Position numbers and translations under genes: made by a program
Notes under the pieces: generated by a model
Seen by the model: the letters and a program-made list of their open reading frames with translations, nothing else
Database searches by the model: none
What the model was told of the DNA's origin: nothing
In this document: positions 53,864-63,161 of the stretch, one piece after another
Numbering within the stretch: the first letter of the stretch is position 1
Layout of the letters: each line of letters begins with the position of its first letter
Assembly (NCBI GenBank): GCA_001310415.1
Contig: BAXE01000004.1
Span: forward strand, 1 to 64,000
Reading direction: 5' to 3'
Length of the DNA: 64,000 nucleotides
DNA from: Enterovibrio sp. JCM 19048
GTDB lineage: Bacteria > Pseudomonadota > Gammaproteobacteria > Enterobacterales > Vibrionaceae

Positions 53864-54837
53864 ATGCGTAAAGGATTAATTGGGAGCCTGATAGGGGTTG
53901 CATTGTCTCTGGCGGCGCCCGCCATGGCTGAGAAGCCTAGCTTTGAGTCCTATATAGAAGGGCTCAAAAAGGAAGGCAGTGAGAAGGGCTATTCGCCAGA
54001 GCTGCTGGATGTGGCCTTTTCCGACATTACTTACCGTGAGCGCGCAGTGAAAGCTGACAGAAACCAACCGGAAAAACGTCTGACACTGGATGAATATATT
54101 CCCCGTGCAGTACCGGATTGGAAAGTGGCTAAAGCGCGTCGTTTATATGAAGAAAACTACGCGGATTTAAAACGTATTGGTGACGCCTATGGTGTTCAGC
54201 CTCGTTTTCTGGTTGCTTTGGGGGTTGAAAGTAATTTCGGCGCGCTGATGGGGAACTTTAATGTTGTTGAGGCTCTGACCACTCTGGCCTATGACGGCCG
54301 TCGGGAAGCTTTTTTCCGCAATGAAGTCTTTTCAGCATTAACTATTTTGCAGCAAGGCCATATCTCACCAAAAGATATGAAGGATCATGGGCAGGCGCCA
54401 TGGGGCAGTGTCAGTTTATGCCAAGCTCCTTTATCTCGTTTGCCGCCGATGGCGATCTTGATGGTAAAAAAGATATTTGGAATACCAAGGCTGATGTTTT
54501 TGCCTCTTCCGCCAATTATTTAAAAAATGCCGGCTGGGATGATGAATACACTTGGGGCAGACAGGTTTCTCTTCCAAAAGGATTCAATAAAGATTTGTCA
54601 GGGCTTGGTCAGGAAAAGGCAAAATCATTAGCAGAGTGGCAGGCATTAGGTGTGCGTCAATTGAATAATACACCGCTACCGGATGTGGATATTCAAGCTT
54701 GGCTTATTCAACCTGATGATGAATTTGGTCGAAGCTACCTGGTGTATGGTAATTATCAAAGCCTGATGAAATGGAACCGTTCGCATTACTTTGCGTTAGC
54801 CGTAAGCCATTTGGCCGATCGCATTAAGTTTGGTTAG
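53864..54837 (+). CDS. MltB-type lytic murein transglycosylase (one frameshift)
   Basis: Cleaves peptidoglycan glycan strands to 1,6-anhydro products. A signal peptide (MRKGLIGSLIGVALSLAAPAMA) precedes an SLT_2-type domain with the catalytic Glu in LVALGVESNFGALMG and the GSWAGAMGQCQFMPSSF segment, which spans a break near 54387 (a G lost before SWAG). Repair gives 324 residues. After TAG 54837, another frame reads on without a stop to 54919 (RKGEALKAESKTVSALNAEK), so the protein may be about 27 residues longer. Confidence 0.9.
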
Positions 54838-54917
54838 AAAAGGTGAAGCCCTGAAGGCTGAATCAAAAACGGTATCCGCTCTCAATGCTGAGAAGTTTGG
54901 GGCGATTTTAAAGAAAT

Positions 54918-54945
54918 AAAAAAGGAGCTTTCGCTCCTTTTTGTT
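54918..54945. terminator. Bidirectional terminator between the transglycosylase gene and hns
   Basis: AAAAAAGGAGC-TTTC-GCTCCTTTTT with A and T tracts on both sides. Confidence 0.88.
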
Positions 54946-54963
54946 TTTATCATTTAGACAGGA

Positions 54964-55362
54964 TTAGATCAGGAAATCTTCGATTTTCTTGCCTGAGTCC
55001 AGTGCATCCTTGATAACTTTTGGTGTGCGACCCTGACCAGTCCAAGTTTTTTCTGAACCGTCTACATCAATGTATTTGTATTTAGCAGGGCGAGCTGCAC
55101 GCTTAGATTTAGGCTTAGTGCCACCCAGCGTTGCCAGTAATTCTTCTGGATCGATACCGTCGTTGATCAGCATTTCACGGTATTTCTCAAGCTTTTCTTC
55201 GCGCTCTTTTTCTGCTGCACGAGCTTCTGCTTCAGATTCTTCACGCTCTGTAACTACAGCTTGTAGTTTTTCCAGCGCTTCTTGTAGTTGTTCCAGAGTA
55301 AGTTCACGCGCAACGGCACGCAGGCTGCGCAGGTTTAACAGTACTTTCAGTGCATCAGACAT
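54964..55362 (-). CDS. hns: H-NS nucleoid protein
   Basis: 132 residues, intact. N-terminal coiled-coil oligomerisation domain ([25 protein letters not shown], then a charged stretch), a flexible linker, and the C-terminal AT-hook-like DNA-binding domain with [16 protein letters not shown]. Silences AT-rich and acquired DNA. Its upstream region is strongly AT-rich, consistent with autoregulation. Confidence 0.96.
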   Translation of the reverse strand: MSDALKVLLNLRSLRAVARELTLEQLQEALEKLQAVVTEREESEAEARAAEKEREEKLEKYREMLINDGIDPEELLATLGGTKPKSKRAARPAKYKYIDVDGSEKTWTGQGRTPKVIKDALDSGKKIEDFLI

Positions 55363-55711
55363 TATGCCAGTCCTATTCTCTTGTTTGTAATAATTAATAG
55401 CCGTATAAAGAATAGCAAGAACAATTAATTCTTTGCAATATTTTATCCGTTTTAATCTTGAGTATTAGATATCGAAATTAAATAAAGTGCAAATATAAAA
55501 TAATCAGACCCATTTTAGTTGGATTCAATTACCTATTTCTTGTGTGATCTGTACAATAAATCCGTCATCGATGTTTGAGTTACTATGCTGGGAATTGGTT
55601 AACAATGCGCCATGTAATGATTGTGTGACGGGTTCTTGAGTGGTTTGTAAAAGTTTGTTGTTTTGTATTGCAAACCAACAAATGTCACATAAAATACGCT
55701 GGCATTATGCA
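55363..55711. promoter_or_regulatory. AT-rich hns upstream region and riboswitch promoter region
   Basis: About 350 nt with no gene. Very AT-rich near hns (55400-55510), as expected for an autoregulated hns promoter. The rightward promoter for the lysine riboswitch transcript should be within the last 100 nt. Confidence 0.5.
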
Positions 55712-55883
55712 CGTAGAGGTGCGCGGTTTATGAGTATTTCGTCTTAGGGTGATACCAATGAGGACGAAGGAAAGGAAATAGCGCCGAAGCAGAAGTTCGC
55801 TTATCAGGCTATTCTGCTGGGGTTGTGTCCGAATAGGTACAACACTGCCATAGTATTGGGATTTAACTATGGAGCGCTACTGT
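55712..55883 (+). ncRNA. Lysine riboswitch (L-box) aptamer
   Basis: Matches the lysine aptamer in order: CGTAGAGGTGCGC with GAGTA (5' strand of P1 and the P2 loop-E region, 55712-55734), GAAAGGAAATAGCGCCGAAGC in the centre with the invariant GCCGAAG, the CTGCTGGGGTTGTGTCC ... ACAACACTGCC arm, and the closing GGAGCGCTAC (55871-55880). The CTAC pairs with GTAG to close P1. L-boxes repress lysine synthesis or transport when lysine is abundant; here the target is the NhaC-family gene 95 nt downstream. Confidence 0.95.
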
Positions 55884-55977
55884 AGGATTAAATTAATGTG
55901 TTTACCATTGCCTTAGCTCAAATCTGGTTTTCCATTTCTGCAGTAGATCTCCAACCGTATAGGTTGATATAGAGATC
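55884..55977 (+). promoter_or_regulatory. Riboswitch expression platform with a Shine-Dalgarno sequestering hairpin
   Basis: GATCTC (55946-55951) pairs perfectly with GAGATC (55972-55977), next to the ATG, and AACC/GGTT pair inside with a GTATA loop, masking the ribosome site. The same strand, CAGTAGATCTCC (55941-55952), can instead pair with GGAGCGCTACTG (55871-55882), the 3' strand of P1, in 10 of 12 positions. The two states are exclusive: lysine-bound P1 frees the strand to mask the ribosome site. This suggests translational control; no terminator is visible. Confidence 0.75.
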
Positions 55978-57556
55978 ATGAACTTAGTCGATTTTTCCAC
56001 ATCTTCTTTATCTGTGCTGCCCGCCGTTTTGGCGCTGGGTCTGGCCATTATCACACGCCGCGTTCTGCTCTCGCTGGGTCTGGGTATTCTCTCAGGCGCA
56101 CTCTTGCTTAACGACTTCTCGCTGACATCGACAACCTCTTATTTAAGCAATCTGGTGTTCGGCCTTTTTGTTGATGATGGCAGCATTAACACCTGGAATA
56201 TGAGCATTGTGGCATTCCTGATGCTACTCGGTGCGATCACTGCGCTACTGACCCTTTCTGGTGGTACCCGTGCGTTTGCTGAATGGGCGCAAAGCCGCGT
56301 GAAAAGCAAACGTGGTGCAAAATTGCTGGCGGCATTCCTGGGCGTATTCATTTTTGTTGATGACTATTTCAATAGCCTGGCTGTGGGTGCAATTAGCCGC
56401 CCTGTGACCGACCGTTTCCATGTTTCCCGTGCGAAGCTTGCGTATATCCTGGACTCAACTGCAGCGCCAATGTGTGTGATCATGCCGGCTTCGAGCTGGG
56501 GCGCGTACATCATTACGGTTATTGGTGGCATTCTTGTCAGTCACGGTGTGACGGAATACAGCCCGCTGAGTGCATTTGCACACATGATCCCAATGAACTT
56601 CTACGCGGTTTTCGCACTGGCGATGGTATTTGCTGTTGCGTGGTTCCAGATGGATGTGGGTCCAATGCGCCGCTTTGAATATGAAGCATCAACCGGCAGC
56701 CGTCTGGGCGATGATGAGAACCATGTTCAGGCGATTGATGATGAACTGGGGATCGTAGAAAGCGAAAAAGGCCGAGTGTCTGATCTGATCATTCCTATCG
56801 TGGTGCTGGTTGTTGCGACCATGTCTTGGATGGTGTTTTCCGGTGCGCAAGTGCTCGAAGCCGACGGTAAAGCCTTCTCCGTTCTTGGTGCATTTGAAAA
56901 TACCGATGTAGCATGTCATTGCTGTATGGTGGTGCAATGGGTCTGCTGTCAGCATTGATCACTGTATTCAAACAAGGCTTGCCGGTTGCCGATGTTGCGC
57001 GTACCACCTGGGTGGGTGCGAAATCGATGTTCGGTGCCATCTTGATCCTGTTTTTTGCATGGACGATTGGCAACGTGATTGGTGATATGGCGACCGGTAA
57101 ATTCCTGTCGACCCTGATTCAGGCAACCTGTCACCACAATTGTTGCCGGTTCTGTTGTTCCTGATCTCTGCAGCGATGGCGTTCTCCACCGGTACTTCCT
57201 GGGGCACGTTTGGCATTATGCTGCCAATTGCAGGCGATCTGGCTGGCGCGACAGACATCGCTATGATGTTGCCAATGTTGTCTGCAGTGCTGGCTGGTGC
57301 AGTATTTGGTGACCACTGTTCACCAATTTCTGACACCACTATCTTGTCATCTACCGGTGCCCGTTGTGGCCACATTGACCATGTTTCAACCCAGTTGCCA
57401 TACGCGCTGGCGACTGCTGCCGTTGCTGCTGTGGGTTACCTGGTTCTGGGCTTTACCGATTCGCTGAGCATTTCACTGCTGGCGGGTGGCAGTGCCTTTG
57501 TGGTGGTGTGTGCCTTGTTTGGTTGGCTGTCACGCCGCCCGGGTAAACTTGCGTAA
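55978..57556 (+). CDS. NhaC-family transporter, probable lysine transporter (two frameshifts)
   Basis: About 526 residues after repair, with around a dozen membrane helices. LGVFIFVDDYFNSLAVGAI, DSTAAPMCVIMPASSWGAYI, FSTGTSWGTFGIMLPIAG and FGDHCSPISDTTILSSTGA are hallmark segments of the NhaC/ArsB-like antiporter superfamily. Breaks near 56910 (before MSLLYGGAMGLLSAL) and near 57127 (IQ should continue GNLSPQLLPVLLFL; a G lost). Generic annotation would be Na+/H+ antiporter, but the L-box upstream points to lysine uptake, as for the LysW group. Confidence 0.88.
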
Positions 57557-57580
57557 TCCGCCAGCTCTTTGATTTACAGA

Positions 57581-57606
57581 GCCTCCCCCAGTGGGAGGCT
57601 TTTTTC
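57581..57606 (+). terminator. Rho-independent terminator after the NhaC-family gene
   Basis: GCCTCCCCC-AGT-GGGAGGC followed by seven T. Confidence 0.88.
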
Positions 57607-57686
57607 TTCTTATTCGCAGCGCATGTCGCTTTTACCATCGCCTGTTTTTCGGTAGCATGCTGCGGTCTTATTTTCGGGAGAACCTA

Positions 57687-58283
57687 ATGGCTCAGCTGTA
57701 TTTCTATTACTCTGCAATGAATGCAGGTAAGTCGACCACGCTTTTGCAGTCATCGTTTAACTACCAGGAACGCGGCATGAATCCGCTGATTTTCACGGCT
57801 GCAATTGATGACCGTTACGGTACCGGCAAAGTCAGCTCCCGAATCGGCCTGCAGGCAGATGCGCAATTGTACGGGCCAGAAGATAATATCTATGCGGCAG
57901 TTTGTGATATCACCACCAACACGAAAGTGGATTGCCTGCTGATTGATGAATGCCAGTTCCTGACCAAAGAGCAGGTTTACCAAATTACCGAAGTCGTCGA
58001 TAAGCTGCACATCCCGGTACTCTGTTACGGATTACGTACAGATTTTCGTGGTGAACTGTTTGAAGGCGCACAATATTTGTTGGCCTGGGCTGACAAATTG
58101 GTTGAGCTGAAAACCATTTGTCACTGTGGCCGTAAAGCGAATATGGTTATCCGGACTGATGCCGATGGCAATGCGATTGCAGATGGTGCTCAGGTAGTGA
58201 TTGGCGGTAATGACCGCTATGAATCTGTTTGCCGTATGCATTACAAAGAGGCGTTGGTAAGTAACCCCACTCGCAAGAAATAA
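57687..58283 (+). CDS. tdk: Thymidine kinase
   Basis: Type II thymidine kinase, 198 residues from ATG 57687, preceded by GGGAG. P-loop [13 protein letters not shown], catalytic and Mg region LLIDECQFL, the lasso region, and a zinc site with Cys in TICHCGRKA and ESVCRMHY. Longer in-frame starts lie in the terminator of the preceding gene and are rejected. Intact. Confidence 0.95.
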   Translation: MAQLYFYYSAMNAGKSTTLLQSSFNYQERGMNPLIFTAAIDDRYGTGKVSSRIGLQADAQLYGPEDNIYAAVCDITTNTKVDCLLIDECQFLTKEQVYQITEVVDKLHIPVLCYGLRTDFRGELFEGAQYLLAWADKLVELKTICHCGRKANMVIRTDADGNAIADGAQVVIGGNDRYESVCRMHYKEALVSNPTRKK

Positions 58284-58315
58284 AAAATGCCGCTGAATTT
58301 TTCAGCGGCATTTTT
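58284..58315. terminator. Terminator between tdk and mobB-moeA
   Basis: AAAAATGCCGCTGAA / TTCAGCGGCATTTTT, a long stem with flanking A and T tracts; usable by both converging genes. Confidence 0.9.
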
Positions 58316-58333
58316 GTTTCTGTTGTTGAGATT

Positions 58334-60097
58334 TTAAAGTCTCGAAGCCAGAGGAATAATGGTTACCCGGTCGCCGGTTTCAGCGTTTTCCACTTCCGGT
58401 GATACTTCAATCAGGCAATTGGCTTCATACATGGAGCGTAAAATGCCTGAACCTGAGAGCCTGTGGAGCGCACTTCCAGTTGACCATTTGCCCCGATGGA
58501 ATAAATCCCACGGGTATATTCAGTTCGGCCTAGACGGGAGCGTATTTTTCCTGTGTGATGGCTGAAATACGCTGCGGTTGCCAGAACCTGTCACCTTGCA
58601 TTTTCCGGATAGCCGGTTCCACAAATTGCAGAAATGTCACCATTACCGCTACCGGATTTCCCGGCAACCCAAAGAAGGGGGTGTCGCCTAATTTACCAAA
58701 TGCCAAAGGCCTGCCTGGCGCATATTCACGCGCCAGAAGTTAATGTCACCAAGGTTAGCCAAAACCGTTTTAATGTAATCAGCATCGCCCACGGAAACAC
58801 CACCGGAAGACATCACCATATCGGCATTTTCCATGGCGTTGGTCAGGGTGTCCGTCAGCGACTGCTCGCTGTCCTCGATAATACCGAGATCCAAAACTTC
58901 ACAGCCAAGTTGTTCTAATAAGCTACGAAGCGTAAAGCGGTTGGCATCGTAGATGCAGTTTTCTTTTGCTTCAGTCCCCGGTGCCTGCACTTCGTCACCG
59001 GTTGAAAACAGCGCCACTTTGATGGGTTTGAAGCAACACGCTTTGTCCATGCCAAGGGACGCCATCATGCCGACAGAGGCAGCGTTCATGCGACTGCCTG
59101 CAGCAAAGACAGTCGCGCCGTATTTCAGATCTTCACCTGCCTGACGCACATTCTGACCCGCGCGCACTGCCCCTTTGCTGGTATCGAAGCGGACGAGATC
59201 ACCGTCCACGGTCGCCTGTTCACGCATAATGACGGTATCAGCGTCCTGCGGCACTGGCGCACCGGTCATGATGCGAACGCATTCCCCTTGGTTCAGTGTT
59301 TCACTGTAATGGTGTCCCGCGAAAACTTCACCGACAATCCGGTAATGGTCGCGGCCAATGTCATCGCTGCGGATAGCGTATCCGTCCATGGCCGAATTGG
59401 TACTTGAAGGCACATTGACCGGCGCTACCACGTCTTCAGCCAATACCTGTCCGTGCAATGTCTCGAGTGGCAACCACGCTTTCGCGGTGGGTTCATTCAG
59501 GGCTGTCAGGATTTTTTCCCGGCCAGCATCGACGGAAAGCATTGTTGGAGAAAGGGAATCGCAGGTGGCTGTCTGGGCTTTGTGGCCTTCCATCCAGCGC
59601 AGGATGAAATCACGGATAGCAGTAATGTTGTTGATATCAAGCCGTGGCAGGGCGGTATCAGGCTGTGAGTCACAGGCGACGGCAACGATGTTGCTGTCGT
59701 CCGGGAACAACCAAGGCTTACCCAGCGTTTCGCGGTGCAGTTCGATTTTCGGGAAGCGCTCGTGTTTAAAGCCTTCTACCAAGACCAAGTCCGCACGGGT
59801 CTGGTCGAGACGGGTAAGCAATTGGTTCAGGCTGTATTCGCCATCAGCTGTTTCGTTCATCAGAGCGTGACGGCGACGGGAGCTGATAAGCATCTGCTCC
59901 GCACCGGCTTTCCGCAGCCTGAAGCTGTCTTTGCCCGGCTGGTCGACATCAAAGTCGTGGTGGGCATGTTTGACCATGGCAATACGGATGCCTGATTCGA
60001 CGAGCAGGGGAATCAGCTGTTCAAGCAAGGTTGTTTTTCCAGTGCCACTGAATGCGGCAAAACCTAAAACCGGCAGTGAGCAGTTGGAAAAACTCAT
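58334..60097 (-). CDS. MobB-MoeA fusion protein (three frameshifts)
   Basis: 588 residues after repair. Residues 1-170 are MobB, the GTPase adaptor of molybdenum cofactor guanylation (P-loop FAAFSGTGKTTLLE; VEGFKHERFPKIE). From about 190 on it is MoeA, which inserts molybdate into molybdopterin (NSAMDGYAIRSDD, PVPQDADTVIM, STGDEVQ, SSGGVSVGDADY, GLPGNPVAV). Breaks near 58712 (NMR should continue PGRPLAFGKLG), near 58555 (EKIRSRLGRTEYTRG; an A lost) and near 58455 (SQGSGILRSMYEAN; a G lost). The true end is TAA at 58334. ATGA overlap with mobA. Confidence 0.92.
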
Positions 60098-60675
60098 GAA
60101 AGTGCTCCGTACTTTTGCAATTCATCAGGCGTATTGAGGTTCACGAATGCATCGTGCTCTTCACTGAAATCGACAAACACGGTATTGCAGATGTCGTATA
60201 GCAGCACGATTTTGCGATCGCCGTTATTGAGGAAATTCTCCAGGCGCTCAAACACATCGCGTTTATACATAGTGACAACCGGCTGAACAGATTCACCGTC
60301 GTGGGCGACCACGATTTCTGTCCCGGCATCGATTGCGGCGTACATTTTTTCCAGCAGGTTGTGTGGGAGGTTAGGGCAGTCGCAGGGGACGAAGCCATAC
60401 CATTCGGCGTTCAGTTGCGCCATGGCGGCGTGAATACCACCCAGCGGGCCTGGGAAGTTCGATGACGTCACCAAAAACCTGGCCGTATTTCCCATAAGTA
60501 TCCTGGTTACGGTTGGCATTCACAGCCACCGTTGCGCCTTGCTCATGCAGGCGGTGGTAGACGTAATCAATCAGCGGCTTGTCATTGAGCTGACCAGCCC
60601 CTTGTCCTGGCCACCCATGCGCCTGGCCTGGCCGCCGGCAAGAATGACCCACAAAGTATCAGGAAGCGAATGCAT
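60094..60675 (-). CDS. mobA: Molybdenum cofactor guanylyltransferase MobA (two frameshifts)
   Basis: Joins GMP to molybdopterin. Starts MHSLPDTLWVILAGGQARRMGGQDKGL at 60675, with the LAGG and RMGGxDKG nucleotide loops. Breaks near 60597 (GLV should continue QLNDKPLIDYVYHRL) and near 60460 (shift before FPGPLGGIHAAMAQ). CDCPNLPHNLLEKMY and TPDELQKYG follow. About 193 residues. Overlaps the ATPase gene by 17 nt. Confidence 0.93.
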
Positions 60676-61360
60676 GGTTGTCCTTGTCGATAATATTGAG
60701 TTTAGGTTTGTGGATGAGCCGCTGGTTTTCAATCAGCCACTCTTGATTACAACAGGCCGTCAGCTTGTTGGGGTGGTGGCTGGTGATCACTAGGCTTGCG
60801 CCTCGCTCCAGCAGATCTTCCACCATGATTTTTTGTGCGTCGATGGCATCGGGATCAAGGTTAGCGCAGGACTCATCCATCAGCAGGATAGAGGGATTCA
60901 GCGCCCATGCCCTTGCCATGGCTACCTTCTGTTTTTCACCGCCTGAAAGCAGTGAAACATGTTCCCGGCTTAAGCTTTCCAGCCCTATTTTGCGCAGCGC
61001 CTGCATTGTAATCTGGCGACAGGATTTTTGACAAAAATGCTTTCGCTTCAGCCCATACGCTACGTTTTCCGCCACGGTACCGTCAAACAGGTAGGGAGCC
61101 TGATGCATGTAAATGACACCGCTTTGGCCAGAAAAGCCAGCAAGGCGCTGAAGTAGCGAGGGGTGTTTAAGGTTTAATGTGCCGTGGGTCGGCTTTTGGA
61201 TGCCTGCCAGCACTTTCAGCAGTGTGGTTTTCCCGATGCCGTTTTGCCCAGTCAGGTAAATGGCGTCACCCGGATTGATCTTCAGCGAGGGAATATGGAA
61301 CAGCAGCCGCTGCTTGTACTTCACGGAGAGATCGATAGCTTCCAACGTAACCTGACTCAT
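60659..61360 (-). CDS. tupC: Tungstate/molybdate-type ABC transporter ATPase
   Basis: 233 residues from ATG 61360 (MSQVTLEAIDLSVKYKQRLL). Walker A GQNGIGKTT, signature LLSGGEKQKVAMARAW, Walker B ILLMDESCANLD, H-loop TSHHPNK. Intact. The neighbouring permease and binding protein are of the Tup type, so this is probably TupC; specificity between tungstate and molybdate cannot be read from the ATPase. Confidence 0.88.
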   Translation of the reverse strand: MSQVTLEAIDLSVKYKQRLLFHIPSLKINPGDAIYLTGQNGIGKTTLLKVLAGIQKPTHGTLNLKHPSLLQRLAGFSGQSGVIYMHQAPYLFDGTVAENVAYGLKRKHFCQKSCRQITMQALRKIGLESLSREHVSLLSGGEKQKVAMARAWALNPSILLMDESCANLDPDAIDAQKIMVEDLLERGASLVITSHHPNKLTACCNQEWLIENQRLIHKPKLNIIDKDNHAFAS

Positions 61361-61368
61361 AGCTGTCC

Positions 61369-62069
61369 CTAGCTCGTTCGTAAATGGCCGTTGCCACGGG
61401 CAAAACTGATAAAGAAATTCATGGTCAGTGCCAGAACCAGCAATACCATGCCGAGCGCGACGCCTTGGGCGAACGCACCTTTGGATGTTTCGAGTGCAAT
61501 TGCGGTGGGGATGTTCCGGGTGTAATTCAGGATGTTGCCTCCCACCATCATAGAGCAGCCCACCTCGGTGATAATCCGGCTGAATGCAGTGATCACCGCG
61601 GCCAGCAATGGGAAACGGATTTCCCACATTAAGGTCAGCATCGCGCGGGGCATGGATGCCCCCAGTGTATAGGCGGTTTCCCATGCGCGGCGGTCACTGT
61701 TTTGAAACGCGGCGTGCATCATGGAAACCAGAATAGGCATGGCAATCAGCACTTGCCCCAGAATCATCGCTTTTTGGGTAAACAGCATTTTCCAGTCCCC
61801 GAGAGGCCTGCACGTGACAGCATCATGTAAAGCAGCAAGCCGATCACCACGGTCGGTACGGATTGCAGGGTATTGATGATGGAGAGCACGAACCACTTTC
61901 CCGGCACCTGCCAGTAAGCCAGTGCAAAGCTGAGCAACAGGGCTGGCAGGATCACCAGCCCAATGGCAAAAAGAGACACTGAAAACGACACACCGACGAT
62001 CCCCCAGAGCGTGACATCAGCGCTCAACAGAAGGGATACGGCTTGTCGGGTTGTTTCCAGTATTTCCAT
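61369..62069 (-). CDS. tupB: Tungstate-type ABC transporter permease (one frameshift)
   Basis: About 233 residues, five to six membrane helices. MEILETTRQAVSLLLSADVTLWG at 62069; LQSVPTVVIGLLLYMMLSRAG should continue PLGDWKMLFTQKAMILGQ but breaks near 61803 (CCC to CC). The permease loop ETAYTLGASMPRAMLTLMWEIRFPLLAAV is the EAA-type contact with the ATPase. Its start overlaps the tupA stop (TAATG). Confidence 0.9.
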
Positions 62070-62874
62070 TAGCCTGCATCCGCCACAAACAGTTGCTGAC
62101 CATTCACTTTGAAGTCGTTGATCATCGCTTGTGCTTTCGGACTGACCAGCCAGTCACTGAACAGTTTCGCACCTTGGTAGTTGGCATCCGGGTAGCGGGT
62201 TGGGTTTACCAAAATAACTTGGTAAGGGTTAAACAGACGCTTGTCACCTTCAACCAGCACATCCAGATCCAGCTTGCTTGCATACGCCAGCCAGGTGCCG
62301 CGGTCAGTCAGGGTGTAGCCTTGCAGCTCGTTTGCCATGGTCAGAGTTGGTCCCATGCCTTGGCCTACTGCTTTATAAGCTGCAAATTCCGGTGACATAC
62401 CAGCCGCTTTCCACAGCAGCAGCTCTTTCTTGTGAGTGCCAGAATCGTCACCACGGGAAACAAAATCCGCATTGGCTTTGGCAATGTTTGCCAGTGCTGT
62501 CGCTACATCTTTGCTGCCTTTAACGTTGGCTGGGTCAGCAACCGGGCCAACCAGCACGAAATCGTTGTACATCAGTCCGCGGGGCAATACGCCAAAGCCT
62601 TTTTCAACAAACGCTGCTTCCGCGTTTGGCGCGTGGGTCATGACCAAATCTACATCTCCGTTCTCACCCATCTTCAGGCTTTACCAGTACCAGCAGCCAG
62701 GATTTGGATATCGTATCCGGACTCTTTTTTAAATTCGGGAACCAGATAATCCAGTAACCCGGAGTGATAGGTGCTGGTGGTGGTCGCGAGGCGAACAATG
62801 TCTGCGGCGGTGACGGAGAAGGACGCAAATAGAGAGAGAAGGGCAAAGGTAGTGATGTTTTTTATAATACGCAT
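62069..62874 (-). CDS. tupA: Tungstate-binding periplasmic protein (one frameshift)
   Basis: Binding protein, 268 residues after repair. Signal peptide MRIIKNITTFALLSLFASFSVTAAD, then RLATTTSTYHSGLLDYLVPEF with the TTTS oxyanion-binding pattern of TupA, and FVSRGDDSGTHKKE. The frame breaks near 62683 (GKA should continue LKMGENGDVDLVMTHAP; CCC to CC). TupA proteins prefer tungstate; the neighbouring Mo-cofactor genes leave molybdate open. First gene of tupABC-mobA-mobB/moeA. Confidence 0.92.
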
Positions 62875-62949
62875 GTTGTCTTCCTGACGTTGAAATAACT
62901 GACTAAGTCGCACACCACAAACCACAGGGTGGGCTGAATTGTGGACAAA

Positions 62950-62964
62950 GCAACAAAAATGCCA
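62950..62964 (-). promoter_or_regulatory. Sigma-54 (-24/-12) promoter upstream of tupA
   Basis: On the minus strand TGGCATTTTTGTTGC, continuing with T, fits the TGGCAC-N5-TTGC consensus with one mismatch and the required ten bases between GG and GC. It points toward tupA, with transcription expected to begin near 62938, about 64 nt before the ATG. An NtrC-type activator gene lies divergently 200 nt away. Confidence 0.65.
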
Positions 62965-63161
62965 AAATTTCAATCAGATATAGGCTTAAATTAAGAGGTT
63001 GAATATTAACGCTTTTCTGTATCAAATATTGTGCGTTTGACCAATTTTTTATGCATGCTCACAGTTCATGAGGGTTGGACTGAGTCAAAATGTCCCATGT
63101 ATGATGAAACAAATTGATCTCTCGGGATTTAACCGCTCAGATTTTATAGGCTTTTGACTGT

